Of a stretch of DNA of 64,000 bases, positions 45,583 to 53,590 are shown in pieces. The notes beneath the pieces were generated by a model. That model worked only from the letters and a program-made list of their open reading frames with translations. It was not told where the DNA came from and did no database searches. The position numbers were made by a program, and so were the translations under genes. The first letter of the stretch is position 1. Every line of letters starts with the position of its first letter. The stretch is from Flavobacterium sp. LHD-80. GTDB taxonomy: Bacteria > Bacteroidota > Bacteroidia > Flavobacteriales > Flavobacteriaceae. The DNA lies in contig NZ_JAVFVS010000004.1 of NCBI RefSeq assembly GCF_030929605.1, forward strand, positions 496,001 to 560,000, read 5' to 3'.

Positions 45583-46074
45583 TTATTCTACAATGCGATT
45601 GATTTGTGCAAAAGAATTTTGGTAATACGATTCTTTTGTCGATGAAATAATCACGCCTTTTGAAGTGGAAGAATGAACAAACTTGATTTCATTTGAATTG
45701 ATTTCTGTAATCAATCCAACGTGGTTTATCTGCTTGCTTTTGTTGGTTTTAAAGAAAATCAAATCTCCTTTTTTAGCATCTTTCAAAGAAATAACAATTC
45801 CGATTTTCGCTTGTTCAAAAGAGCTTCTTGGTAATTTTATATTTTCAGATTCAAAAGTGGCATAAACCAAACCAGAACAGTCAAAACCAGCTTTTGTTGT
45901 ACCGCCAGCTTTATATTTTACACCAATATTTTCTGTGGCGGTTTCAATTAAATGATTTACAATGTACTTGTTTTCTCGTTTTGGCTCCTTTTTGCTCACG
46001 GCACTAGAAGAAGATTTACAAGAAGCAAAAGTGATTGCTAAAAGAAGTAAAACAATTATTTTTTTCAAAATCAA
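45583..46074 (-). CDS. NlpC/P60 (C40) cell-wall peptidase lipoprotein
   Basis: 163 residues. Lipoprotein signal to Cys19 (ITFASC), then a Ser-rich linker. The NlpC/P60 domain has catalytic Cys66 in GFDCSGLVYA, His118 in INHVGLI and His134 in FVHSST, a complete Cys-His-His triad. Predicted gamma-D-glutamyl-meso-diaminopimelate type endopeptidase acting on peptidoglycan stem peptides in the periplasm. At 163 residues it is the minimal catalytic form without SH3 domains. Starts 6 bp after lpxB and precedes comEC; all in one transcription unit. Confidence 0.92.
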   Translation of the reverse strand: MILKKIIVLLLLAITFASCKSSSSAVSKKEPKRENKYIVNHLIETATENIGVKYKAGGTTKAGFDCSGLVYATFESENIKLPRSSFEQAKIGIVISLKDAKKGDLIFFKTNKSKQINHVGLITEINSNEIKFVHSSTSKGVIISSTKESYYQNSFAQINRIVE

Positions 46075-46080
46075 AAAAGT

Positions 46081-47199
46081 TTAAGCTTGCTTTAAGTCGG
46101 CAACAATAAGCTTTGCTGTTTTTTTGCTGGCACCAACACCGCCAAGCTTTTGTTCTAGAATATCGTAATTTTTCAATAGTTTTTCACGATATGCCGGTTC
46201 TAAAAGTTTTTGCAATTCTTCTTTAATACGTTTTGTATTGCATTGGTCTTGAATCAATTCGGTTACAACTTCTTGGTCCATAATTAAATTGACAAGTGAA
46301 ATATATTTCAGTGTGATAATACGTTTGGCAATTTGATATGAAATGGCGCTTCCTTTATAGCAAACTACTTCTGGAACTTTAAAAAGAGCAGTTTCTAAGG
46401 TCGCAGTTCCTGAAGTTACTAAAGCCGCTGTTGAAGAGCGAAGCAAATCGTAAGTTCTGTTAGAAACAAATGCAATATTTTTATTTTTTATAAACTGCTG
46501 ATAAAATTCATAATCCTGACTAGGAGCGCCGGCAATTACAAATTCATAATCTTGAAAATCATCAACAACACTCAGCATAACACTCAACATTTTTGTGATT
46601 TCCTGTTTACGGCTTCCTGGTAAAACGGCAATAATAGGTTTTTCGCCTAATTTATTTTCTTTTCTGAAAGTTGCTTCATCAAAAGCAGGCTGATTCTGGA
46701 TTGCATCGATTAACGGATGCCCAACAAAATCAACTGGAAAATGATGTTTGTCTTCGTAAAAACTTTTTTCAAACGGAAGAATCACAAACATTTTATCGAC
46801 ATCTTGTTTGATCGCTGTAATTCTGTTTTCTTTCCAAGCCCAAATTTGCGGCGAAATATAGTAGTGCGTTTTGTAATTTAGAGCTTTTGCCCATTTTGCA
46901 ATACGCATATTGAAGCCTGGATAGTCAATAAAAATTAATACATCTGGTTTGAATTCAGAAATGTCTTTTTTGCAGATTTTAATATTGCTCAAAATTGTTT
47001 TCAAATTAAAAACAACTTCAACGAATCCCATAAAAGCCAAGTCACGATAGTGTTTTACTAAAGTTCCGCCAGCTTTCTGCATTAAATCACCGCCCCAAAA
47101 TCTGATTTCTGCCTGCGGATCTTCTTCATACAAAGCTTTCATTAAGTTCGAACCGTGCAAATCTCCAGAAGCTTCACCAGCTATTATGTAATATTTCAT
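46081..47199 (-). CDS. lpxB: Lipid-A-disaccharide synthase
   Basis: 372 residues, normal length. N-terminal MKYYIIAGEASGDLHGSNL is the LpxB signature, followed by FWGGDLMQKAGG, VLIFIDYPGFNMRIAKWAK, YYISPQIWAWKENR, AVLPGSRKQEI and the C-terminal TSGTATLETALFKVPEVVCY. GT19 peripheral inner-membrane enzyme that joins UDP-2,3-diacylglucosamine and lipid X to form the lipid A disaccharide. Lies in the surE-lpxB cluster, 68 bp after the small membrane protein gene. Confidence 0.97.
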   Translation of the reverse strand: MKYYIIAGEASGDLHGSNLMKALYEEDPQAEIRFWGGDLMQKAGGTLVKHYRDLAFMGFVEVVFNLKTILSNIKICKKDISEFKPDVLIFIDYPGFNMRIAKWAKALNYKTHYYISPQIWAWKENRITAIKQDVDKMFVILPFEKSFYEDKHHFPVDFVGHPLIDAIQNQPAFDEATFRKENKLGEKPIIAVLPGSRKQEITKMLSVMLSVVDDFQDYEFVIAGAPSQDYEFYQQFIKNKNIAFVSNRTYDLLRSSTAALVTSGTATLETALFKVPEVVCYKGSAISYQIAKRIITLKYISLVNLIMDQEVVTELIQDQCNTKRIKEELQKLLEPAYREKLLKNYDILEQKLGGVGASKKTAKLIVADLKQA

Positions 47200-47267
47200 A
47201 TTGAGTTTTTTAAAAATGTGCAGTAATTTAAAAGCACAGCATTTTTTTTGCAGAACAAAGATAAGAT

Positions 47268-47540
47268 TTAAATAAACAAAGTCGAAATTGCCAAAACAAT
47301 CACAGCAAAAACAACACCTCTTGCCATCATTTCTTTATCTCTTTTTAAAAGGAATAAGAACAAAAGAAGGTCTAAAACGGTTCCTAAAGTAATTACTTTT
47401 CCTAAATATCCGTATTGTTTTATGGTTTGAAGGCCGTTTGAAAGATCAAAAGAGGTAAATAATTTTATAAAAAGATAACTTCCTATAAGCGAAGTTATAA
47501 TTCCGATTATAAAACCAATCAGTAGGTCTAGTTTATTCAT
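47268..47540 (-). CDS. Small three-helix membrane protein between surE and lpxB
   Basis: 90 residues with hydrophobic segments at about 5-27 (LLIGFIIGIITSLIGSYLF), 45-64 (YLGKVITLGTVLDLLLFLFL) and 72-90 (RGVVFAVIVLAISTLFI), linked by KRDKEMMA. No family recognised. Its start overlaps the surE end by 8 bp, indicating coupled translation, so it is very likely a real gene. Possible role in envelope biogenesis from context only. Confidence 0.8.
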   Translation of the reverse strand: MNKLDLLIGFIIGIITSLIGSYLFIKLFTSFDLSNGLQTIKQYGYLGKVITLGTVLDLLLFLFLLKRDKEMMARGVVFAVIVLAISTLFI

Positions 47541-48312
47541 TTAATTTCCAGGTATTAAGTTGTTGCATTGAATGATGAGCGGTTAAATCAAACTGAACCG
47601 GAACTACAGAAATGTATCCGTTTTCCAGTGCCCATTCGTCTGTATCTTCGCCTTTGTCTTCGTTTGTGAATTTTCCGGTCAGCCAGTAATAATCTTTTCC
47701 AAAAGGTGTTTGTCTTTTGTCAAATTTCTGTGCATAATACGCTTTCGCTTGACGACAAATTTTTATTCCCTTTATTTCGTTTTCTTTTAATTTCGGAAAA
47801 TTTACATTTAAAACGACGCCAGTAGGTAATTTATTGGCAAGCGTTTCAAGTGCTATTTTTTTTACGAATGATTTTATAGGTTCAAAATCGGCATTCCAGT
47901 CAAAATCTAAAAGGGAAAATCCGATGGCTTGAATTCCTTCAATTCCGGCTTCAACGGCAGCGCTCATTGTTCCAGAATAAATTACATTGATGGAAGAGTT
48001 TGAGCCGTGATTTATTCCCGAAACACAAAGGTCTGGCTTTCTTTTCAAAATCTCATTTACGGCTAATTTTACGCAATCTACAGGAGTTCCGGAACAGCTG
48101 TATTCGGTAATTGAATCGTCGTCTTTTGAAATTTTATCCAAAAATAAAGTATTGTTTATGGTAATGGCATGTCCCATGGCGCTTTGAGGTTTGTCTGGAG
48201 CTACAACGACAACTTCGCCAATAGTTTCCATAACGCTAATTAAAGCTCTAATTCCGGGCGCTAGAATTCCGTCGTCATTGGTTACTAATATTAAGGGTTT
48301 TTCGGCTTTCAT
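47533..48312 (-). CDS. surE: 5'/3'-nucleotidase SurE
   Basis: 259 residues. The metal-binding motif LVTNDDGILAPGI is near 9-21 (Asp13, Asp14). VVVAPDKPQSAMGHAIT supplies the conserved Ser, SGTPVDCVKLAV and VSGINHGSNSSINVIYSGT the Asn and further metal ligands, and the ALENGYISVVPVQFDLT end is typical. A cytoplasmic acid phosphatase acting on nucleoside 5'- and 3'-monophosphates, linked to stationary-phase survival. First gene of the minus-strand run down to comEC. A TACATTTG element at 48366-48359 could be its -7 box, without a clear TTG partner. Confidence 0.96.
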   Translation of the reverse strand: MKAEKPLILVTNDDGILAPGIRALISVMETIGEVVVVAPDKPQSAMGHAITINNTLFLDKISKDDDSITEYSCSGTPVDCVKLAVNEILKRKPDLCVSGINHGSNSSINVIYSGTMSAAVEAGIEGIQAIGFSLLDFDWNADFEPIKSFVKKIALETLANKLPTGVVLNVNFPKLKENEIKGIKICRQAKAYYAQKFDKRQTPFGKDYYWLTGKFTNEDKGEDTDEWALENGYISVVPVQFDLTAHHSMQQLNTWKLNE

Positions 48313-48430
48313 GCTAGGTGAGGATTTTTTGTTTTATCAAAATTAAGGCTTCTTTAGGCAAATGTAGCAACAGATTTTGGTAGAATACTAACAAATAAAT
48401 AAAAATTGTAAACTAAATCTTAAAGGACTT

Positions 48431-48458
48431 TTGAACAACAAACATTTTTATATCTTTA
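48431..48458 (+). promoter_or_regulatory. Probable promoter of the tail-specific protease gene
   Basis: TTG at 48431-48433, a 17-base spacer and TATCTTTA at 48451-48458, one base off the consensus. Start near 48464, giving a 60-base leader. Confidence 0.45.
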
Positions 48459-48522
48459 ACAAAAAATTATAGTGAGCTTGGCTTTGTTGGCACAGTTTTT
48501 ACCGTAACTTAGATTAAAAAAT

Positions 48523-50709
48523 TTGATGAATGCTATTATTAAGTTTATGAAAAGAAATTATAAAATACTTATAGCCGTATTATGCTTATCTGTTACCTTG
48601 TTTGCGTTTAAAATAAATGCAGATAAGTCTGAAGATCCGGATCCAAATAGAGATAAAACACTTTTAGAATTACTTGCTTTTGTTATTGAAAAAGGACATT
48701 ATAGTCCGGCGGAAATCAATGATGAGTTTTCTAAGGGAATTTTTAAAGATTATATCGATGCGCTAGACCCTTCAAAAAGGTTTTTCCTGCAGTCTGATAT
48801 TGACGAGTTTAAGCAGTACGAATTACAGCTTGATGACCAGTTTTTGAACAAAGATCTTACGTTTTTTAATCTTACTTATACAAGATTGATGAAACGTATG
48901 GAAGAAAGCAAAAAACGTTACAAGACTATTTTAGCACAGCCTTTCAATTATAATGTTGATGAGACTTTTAATGCCGATTATGAGCATCTTCCTTATGCTA
49001 AAAATGCAACAGAAATCAATGAAAGATGGAGAAAACAAATTAAGTTATCGACACTTTCTTCATTGGTTACAAAACAAAAATTAGAAGAGGATAAAAAGAA
49101 AAGCGATCCTGCTTACAAAGAAAAATCATTTGAAACTTTAGAGAAAGAAACTCGTGAGAGTTCTTTAAAATCTTTAGATGACAATTTCAGTTTGATTAAA
49201 GATTTGAACAAAGAAGATTGGTTCTCTGTATACGTGAATTCAATCATGACTCGTTTTGATCCTCATACAAGTTATTTTGCACCAGAAGAAAAAGATCGTT
49301 TTGATGTTAACATCAGTGGAAAATTAGAAGGTATTGGCGCTCGTTTGACTAAGAAAAATGATTTTACTCAAATTGATGAATTAATTTCTGGAGGTCCAGC
49401 ATGGAAAGGAAAACAGCTTGAAGCAGGCGATATGATTTTGAAAGTGGCACAAGGAAACGAAGAGCCAGTGGATGTTGTGGGAATGCGTCTTGATGATGTT
49501 GTGAAAAAAATTAAAGGTCATAAAGGAACTGAAGTAAAACTTACAGTTAAAAAAGTTGACGGAACGATTAAAGTAATTTCAATCATCAGAGATGTTGTTG
49601 AAATTGAAGAAACGTATGCTAAATCTAGTATTGTTGAAAGAAACGGATTAAAATACGGTGTGATTTATTTACCTAAATTCTACATTGATTTTGAAAATAA
49701 AGATGGTCGTGATGCCGGAAAAGATATTGCTCTTGAAGTAGAAAGATTGAAAAAAGAAGATATCAACGGAATCGTACTTGACGTTCGTGATGACGGAGGA
49801 GGATCTCTTTCTACAGTTGTTGATATTGCTGGTTTATTCATTGAAGAAGGGCCAATTGTACAGGTAAAATCTGCTGGTAAAAAGAAAGAAGTTTTATACG
49901 ATAAAGATAAAAAAATCGAGTGGGACGGACCATTAGTAATTATGGTTAACAGTTTCTCAGCTTCGGCTTCGGAGATTTTGGCAGCTGCAATTCAGGATTA
50001 CAAACGTGGAGTAATCATTGGAAGTAAACAAACTTATGGAAAAGGAACAGTGCAAAACGTTCTTGATTTGAACCAATTTGTGCGTAATGCAAATTACGGT
50101 GACCTTGGTGCTTTAAAAATTACGGGACAAAAATTCTATAGAATCAATGGTGGTTCAACTCAGTTAGAAGGTGTTCATAGTGATGTCGTAATGCCAGATC
50201 GTTATGCTTATTTAAAAATGGGTGAGCGTGATATTGATAACGCAATGCCTTGGGATAAAATTGATCCAGCGGATTACAGCACTTGGACTTCTAACGAAAA
50301 ATTCACTCAGGCGATTAATAATAGCCGAAACAGAATTGCAAACAATGATCAATTCAGATTAATTGAAGACAATGCAAAATGGATCGACGTTAAAAATAAA
50401 GAGAACACTTATAGTTTGAATATTAAGAACTTTAAAGCGACTCAAGAACAAGTTGAAAGTGAAGGTAAAAAATACAAGCCAATTGCAGATTATAAAAACA
50501 ATTTGGTTTTCAAATCATTGCCTTATGAAGAACTTGAAATGAATAATGATGCTACATTAAAAGAAAAAAGAGAAGCTTGGCATCAAGCATTATCTAAAGA
50601 TGTTTATGTAGAAGAAGCTTTAAATGTTTTAGATGATTTGCAAACTAAAGGTTTAGTGAAAAATACGGTAACTCCTAAAATGAAAAAGGATAAACTGGTA
50701 AAATCTTAG
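48523..50709 (+). CDS. prc: Tail-specific (C-terminal processing) protease, S41A family
   Basis: 728 residues. An N-terminal membrane or signal segment (YKILIAVLCLSVTLFAF) follows a short basic head; the ATG at 48523 is one of three close candidates. Domains: N-terminal helical TSP domain (40-230), PDZ domain about 255-345 (LEGIGARLTKKNDFTQIDEL), S41 protease domain about 365-560 with Ser481 (NSFSASASEIL) and Lys507 (TYGKGTVQN) as the Ser-Lys dyad, then a DUF3340-like C-terminal helical region. It degrades or trims proteins by their C-termini in the periplasm, as E. coli Prc does. Single-gene unit with a strong terminator. Confidence 0.94.
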   Translation: MMNAIIKFMKRNYKILIAVLCLSVTLFAFKINADKSEDPDPNRDKTLLELLAFVIEKGHYSPAEINDEFSKGIFKDYIDALDPSKRFFLQSDIDEFKQYELQLDDQFLNKDLTFFNLTYTRLMKRMEESKKRYKTILAQPFNYNVDETFNADYEHLPYAKNATEINERWRKQIKLSTLSSLVTKQKLEEDKKKSDPAYKEKSFETLEKETRESSLKSLDDNFSLIKDLNKEDWFSVYVNSIMTRFDPHTSYFAPEEKDRFDVNISGKLEGIGARLTKKNDFTQIDELISGGPAWKGKQLEAGDMILKVAQGNEEPVDVVGMRLDDVVKKIKGHKGTEVKLTVKKVDGTIKVISIIRDVVEIEETYAKSSIVERNGLKYGVIYLPKFYIDFENKDGRDAGKDIALEVERLKKEDINGIVLDVRDDGGGSLSTVVDIAGLFIEEGPIVQVKSAGKKKEVLYDKDKKIEWDGPLVIMVNSFSASASEILAAAIQDYKRGVIIGSKQTYGKGTVQNVLDLNQFVRNANYGDLGALKITGQKFYRINGGSTQLEGVHSDVVMPDRYAYLKMGERDIDNAMPWDKIDPADYSTWTSNEKFTQAINNSRNRIANNDQFRLIEDNAKWIDVKNKENTYSLNIKNFKATQEQVESEGKKYKPIADYKNNLVFKSLPYEELEMNNDATLKEKREAWHQALSKDVYVEEALNVLDDLQTKGLVKNTVTPKMKKDKLVKS

Positions 50710-50735
50710 TTCGATAAAGAATTAATTTGTTATTA

Positions 50736-50774
50736 AAATGCTCCATAGATATATTATTTATGGAGCATTTTTTT
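50736..50774 (+). terminator. Terminator after the tail-specific protease
   Basis: AAATGCTCCATA and TATGGAGCATTT form a 12-bp stem with an 11-base loop followed by T residues. Confidence 0.92.
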
Positions 50775-50802
50775 GTAAGTTTATTTCGTAATAAAAGAAA
50801 AG

Positions 50803-51591
50803 ATGAAGAATTATATTGTTTTAGGTTTGGCTAGTTTAATGTTGTTTTCTTGTAAAAAAGAAAATTCAGAAAGGGAAGAAGTAGTGCAGGAAAAACCAGC
50901 ATCTTTTACTTCTGCTTCGGCTCAAAATGCTACAGATTCTTTATATACGGTTTCGTATTTGCCAACTTCAACTACAGGGCAAATTGTAAAGCATAAATAT
51001 TACACACTTTCTTATAATGAAAAATTTGAGCAGGCCGAATGGGTTGCTTATGAACTAAAGAAGGAATATTTAAAAAATGGAGATTATAAACGTCCTTATT
51101 TTATTGAAGATCCCAAAGTAACAACGGGTTCTGCAGACTGGAGAAATTATAAAAAATCAGGATATGACAAAGGGCATCTTTGTCCGGCTGGTGATATGGA
51201 GTTTAATAAAGATGCTTATAATGATACTTTTTATACCTCAAATATTTCGCCTCAAAAACATGATTTCAATAGCGGAATTTGGAATAGAATTGAACAGAAA
51301 ACACGTTATTTCGCCCAGAAATACGATGATATTTATGTGGTAACTGGTGGTGTTTTGAAAGATTCAGATAAAAAAATAGGGACAGAAAATGTTGCTGTCC
51401 CTAAGTATTTTTATAAAATTATTGTAGCTAAATCTGGAAAAGAGCACAAAGCAATTGCTTTTTTAGTTCCGAATGAAGATAGCGAGAAATCTATTTATGA
51501 TTTCGTAGTTCCAATTGAAACTCTGGAAAAAATGACTGGAATTGATTTCTTTCCGAATTTGAAAAACTTAAAAAGCAGTAAGGACTTTTAA
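50803..51591 (+). CDS. DNA/RNA non-specific endonuclease, lipoprotein
   Basis: 262 residues. Lipoprotein signal to Cys17 (SLMLFSC), followed by a charged KKENSEREE stretch. The beta-beta-alpha-metal nuclease fold: GYDKGHLCPAGDM with catalytic His125 (a DRGH-type motif with Lys instead of Arg), then the metal-binding Asn in NISPQKHDFNSGIWNRIE about 147-164. Likely degrades extracellular or periplasmic nucleic acids for nutrients or defence. Its 3' end overlaps the convergent rpe gene by 24 bp. Confidence 0.92.
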   Translation: MKNYIVLGLASLMLFSCKKENSEREEVVQEKPASFTSASAQNATDSLYTVSYLPTSTTGQIVKHKYYTLSYNEKFEQAEWVAYELKKEYLKNGDYKRPYFIEDPKVTTGSADWRNYKKSGYDKGHLCPAGDMEFNKDAYNDTFYTSNISPQKHDFNSGIWNRIEQKTRYFAQKYDDIYVVTGGVLKDSDKKIGTENVAVPKYFYKIIVAKSGKEHKAIAFLVPNEDSEKSIYDFVVPIETLEKMTGIDFFPNLKNLKSSKDF

Positions 51592-52230
51592 TTCTTGAAT
51601 AGTCTGCGTTGGATTTTCGGCTTTAAAAACAAAGCTTCCTGCAACTAAAACATCGGCTCCGGCTTCTACTAATTGTTTTGCATTTTTGCTGGTTACACCG
51701 CCGTCAATTTCAATTAATGTTGAAGCATTTTTGCGAGTGATTAAAGCTTTAAGTTTTTGAACTTTAGTATACGTGTTTTCGATAAAGGATTGTCCGCCAA
51801 AACCCGGGTTCACACTCATAATACAAACTAAGTCAATATCGTTTATAACATCTTCTAATAAATCAATATTCGTATGTGGATTGATTGCAACTCCGGCTTT
51901 CATTCCTTCGGCTTTAATGGCTTGTAAAGTTCTATGTAAATGCGTGCAGGCTTCGTAATGTACAGTTAGATTATTGGCTCCTAAATCGGCAAAAGTTTTG
52001 ATATAACGATCTGGATCAACTATCATTAAATGTACGTCTATCGTTTTTTTTGCGTGTTTAGAAATTGCTTCTAAAACAGGCATTCCAAAAGAAATATTCG
52101 GAACAAAAACACCATCCATGATGTCAATATGAAACCAATCTGCCTGGCTGTTGTTGATCATTTCTACATCACGTTGCAGATTTGCAAAATCGGCAGCAAG
52201 AACTGAAGGAGCAATAAGTGTATTTTTCAT
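51568..52230 (-). CDS. rpe: Ribulose-phosphate 3-epimerase
   Basis: 220 residues, standard length. TIM-barrel motifs: APSVLAADFANL (7-18), FHIDIMDGVFVPNISFG (with His/Asp metal ligands), TIDVHLMIVDPDRY, CIMSVNPGFGGQSFIENT, and TLIEIDGGVTSKNA with the catalytic Asp, then AGSFVF. Interconverts ribulose 5-phosphate and xylulose 5-phosphate in the pentose phosphate pathway. Cytoplasmic. A good promoter lies 24 bp upstream, its TTG element inside a CGCAAAG repeat. Confidence 0.97.
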   Translation of the reverse strand: MKNTLIAPSVLAADFANLQRDVEMINNSQADWFHIDIMDGVFVPNISFGMPVLEAISKHAKKTIDVHLMIVDPDRYIKTFADLGANNLTVHYEACTHLHRTLQAIKAEGMKAGVAINPHTNIDLLEDVINDIDLVCIMSVNPGFGGQSFIENTYTKVQKLKALITRKNASTLIEIDGGVTSKNAKQLVEAGADVLVAGSFVFKAENPTQTIQELKVLTAF

Positions 52231-52253
52231 TGTCTATTGTGTGTTGTTTTATA

Positions 52254-52284
52254 CAAAGGTAGATTTTAACCGCAAAGTGCGCAA
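52254..52284 (-). promoter_or_regulatory. rpe promoter overlapping a repeat element
   Basis: Minus strand: TTG (52284-52282), a 20-base spacer and TACCTTTG (52261-52254). The TTG and part of the spacer lie in the CGCAAAG-family repeat that starts at 52266. Confidence 0.6.
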
Positions 52285-52484
52285 AGAATTACGCAAAGTT
52301 CTTATGTTTAATAAGTAACGCAAAGTGCGCAAAGTTTTTTCACAGAGCGCACGAAGTTCTTTAAGTATTGCTTGTTAAGTATTCAAAAGTTCACAAAGCT
52401 TTGAGATCTTTTGAATACTTAGAGAATAAGCATTATAATTTTCTTTGCGAACTTTGCGAAAAAACTTTTTGTACGCTACGTTAA
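52266..52484. repeat. Dispersed palindromic repeat, CGCAAAG family, copy 4 (expanded)
   Basis: Begins TTAACCGCAAAG and ends near ACGCTACGTTAA, with several CGCAAAG or GCGCAAAG units in between. A second perfect 14-bp inverted repeat, TAAGTATTCAAAAG (52376-52389) with CTTTTGAATACTTA (52408-52421), is inserted in the middle. It occupies most of the 414-base gap between rpe and rpoD; the remainder holds the rpoD terminator and plain AT-rich DNA. Confidence 0.8.
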
Positions 52485-52495
52485 AAAAGATAAAA

Positions 52496-52523
52496 TAAAA
52501 AACTCCGGTAATCAGCCGGAGTT
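52496..52523 (-). terminator. rpoD terminator
   Basis: On the minus strand, AACTCCGGC and ACCGGAGTT form an 8-9-bp GC-rich stem followed by six U residues. It lies about 120 bases after the rpoD stop. Confidence 0.88.
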
Positions 52524-52644
52524 TCAATCATCAATCAAAAAACGAACAGTCAATCAAACTGTTGTTTGCGTTACAAAGGTTTCAAGTTTTATGTTTCAAG
52601 ATACGCAAAGCAACCTGAAACTTTAAACCTGAAACAAATATTAT

Positions 52645-53508
52645 TTATCCTAAGTATGTTTTAAGGATTTTACTTCTAGAAGTGTGTTTCAATCTGCGGA
52701 TTGCTTTTTCTTTAATCTGACGAACACGCTCACGAGTTAAGTCGAAAGTTTCTCCAATTTCCTCTAAAGTCATTGGGTGTTGATCGCCAAGACCAAAATA
52801 CAAACGAACTACATCAGCCTCTCTTGGAGTTAATGTTTCTAATGAACGTTCGATTTCAGTACGTAATGATTCGTGAATTAATTCTCTGTCTGGGTTTGGA
52901 GATTCTCCAGAACGTAAAACGTCATAAAGGTTAGAATCTTCACCTTCAACAAGAGGTGCATCCATAGATAAGTGACGTCCAGAGTTTTTCATAGACTCTT
53001 TTACGTCATTTACAGTCATGTCAAGTTCTTTTGCAATTTCTTCAGCAGAAGGTGGACGCTCATTAGATTGCTCTAATAATGCATACATTTTGTTGATTTT
53101 ATTGATAGAACCAATTTTGTTTAATGGTAAACGAACGATACGTGATTGTTCTGCTAATGCTTGAAGGATCGATTGACGAATCCACCATACTGCATAAGAG
53201 ATAAATTTAAATCCACGAGTTTCATCAAAACGTTGTGCTGCTTTGATAAGACCTAAGTTTCCTTCGTTAATTAAGTCAGGAAGAGTTAATCCTTGATTTT
53301 GATATTGTTTAGCCACCGATACAACGAAACGTAGGTTGGCTTTTGTTAATTTTTCTAATGCTCTTTGATCACCCGCCTTAATTCTTTGTGCTAATTCTAC
53401 CTCTTCATCCGCGGTAATTAGGTCAACTTTTCCGATTTCTTGTAGATATTTATCTAACGATGCAGTTTCACGATTAGTTACCTGCTTGGTGATTTTAAGT
53501 TGTCTCAT
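52645..53508 (-). CDS. rpoD: Primary sigma factor RpoD/SigA
   Basis: 287 residues, the short form typical of Bacteroidota primary sigma factors, which lack region 1.1. Region 1.2 is [20 protein letters not shown]. Region 2 contains [36 protein letters not shown] and [19 protein letters not shown]. Region 3 follows ([20 protein letters not shown]), and region 4 has [20 protein letters not shown] with the -33-binding helix-turn-helix. It recognises the TTG/TAnnTTTG promoters seen across this window. The gene has a strong Shine-Dalgarno sequence, unusual for this phylum. Confidence 0.98.
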   Translation of the reverse strand: MRQLKITKQVTNRETASLDKYLQEIGKVDLITADEEVELAQRIKAGDQRALEKLTKANLRFVVSVAKQYQNQGLTLPDLINEGNLGLIKAAQRFDETRGFKFISYAVWWIRQSILQALAEQSRIVRLPLNKIGSINKINKMYALLEQSNERPPSAEEIAKELDMTVNDVKESMKNSGRHLSMDAPLVEGEDSNLYDVLRSGESPNPDRELIHESLRTEIERSLETLTPREADVVRLYFGLGDQHPMTLEEIGETFDLTRERVRQIKEKAIRRLKHTSRSKILKTYLG

Positions 53509-53515
53509 GTTTTTG

Positions 53516-53522
53516 TCTCCTC
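53516..53522 (-). promoter_or_regulatory. Strong Shine-Dalgarno sequence ahead of rpoD
   Basis: On the minus strand GAGGAGA lies 7 bases before the rpoD ATG at 53508. It is complementary to the 16S rRNA 3' end. I noticed no comparably strong, well-placed match before the other genes, in line with the known rarity of such sites in Flavobacterium. Confidence 0.75.
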
Positions 53523-53590
53523 AATTTTTAAGTGTACAAATGGTTATACGTATGAAGTATCAAAAAAGTTACAACTAATTAAAAAATATT

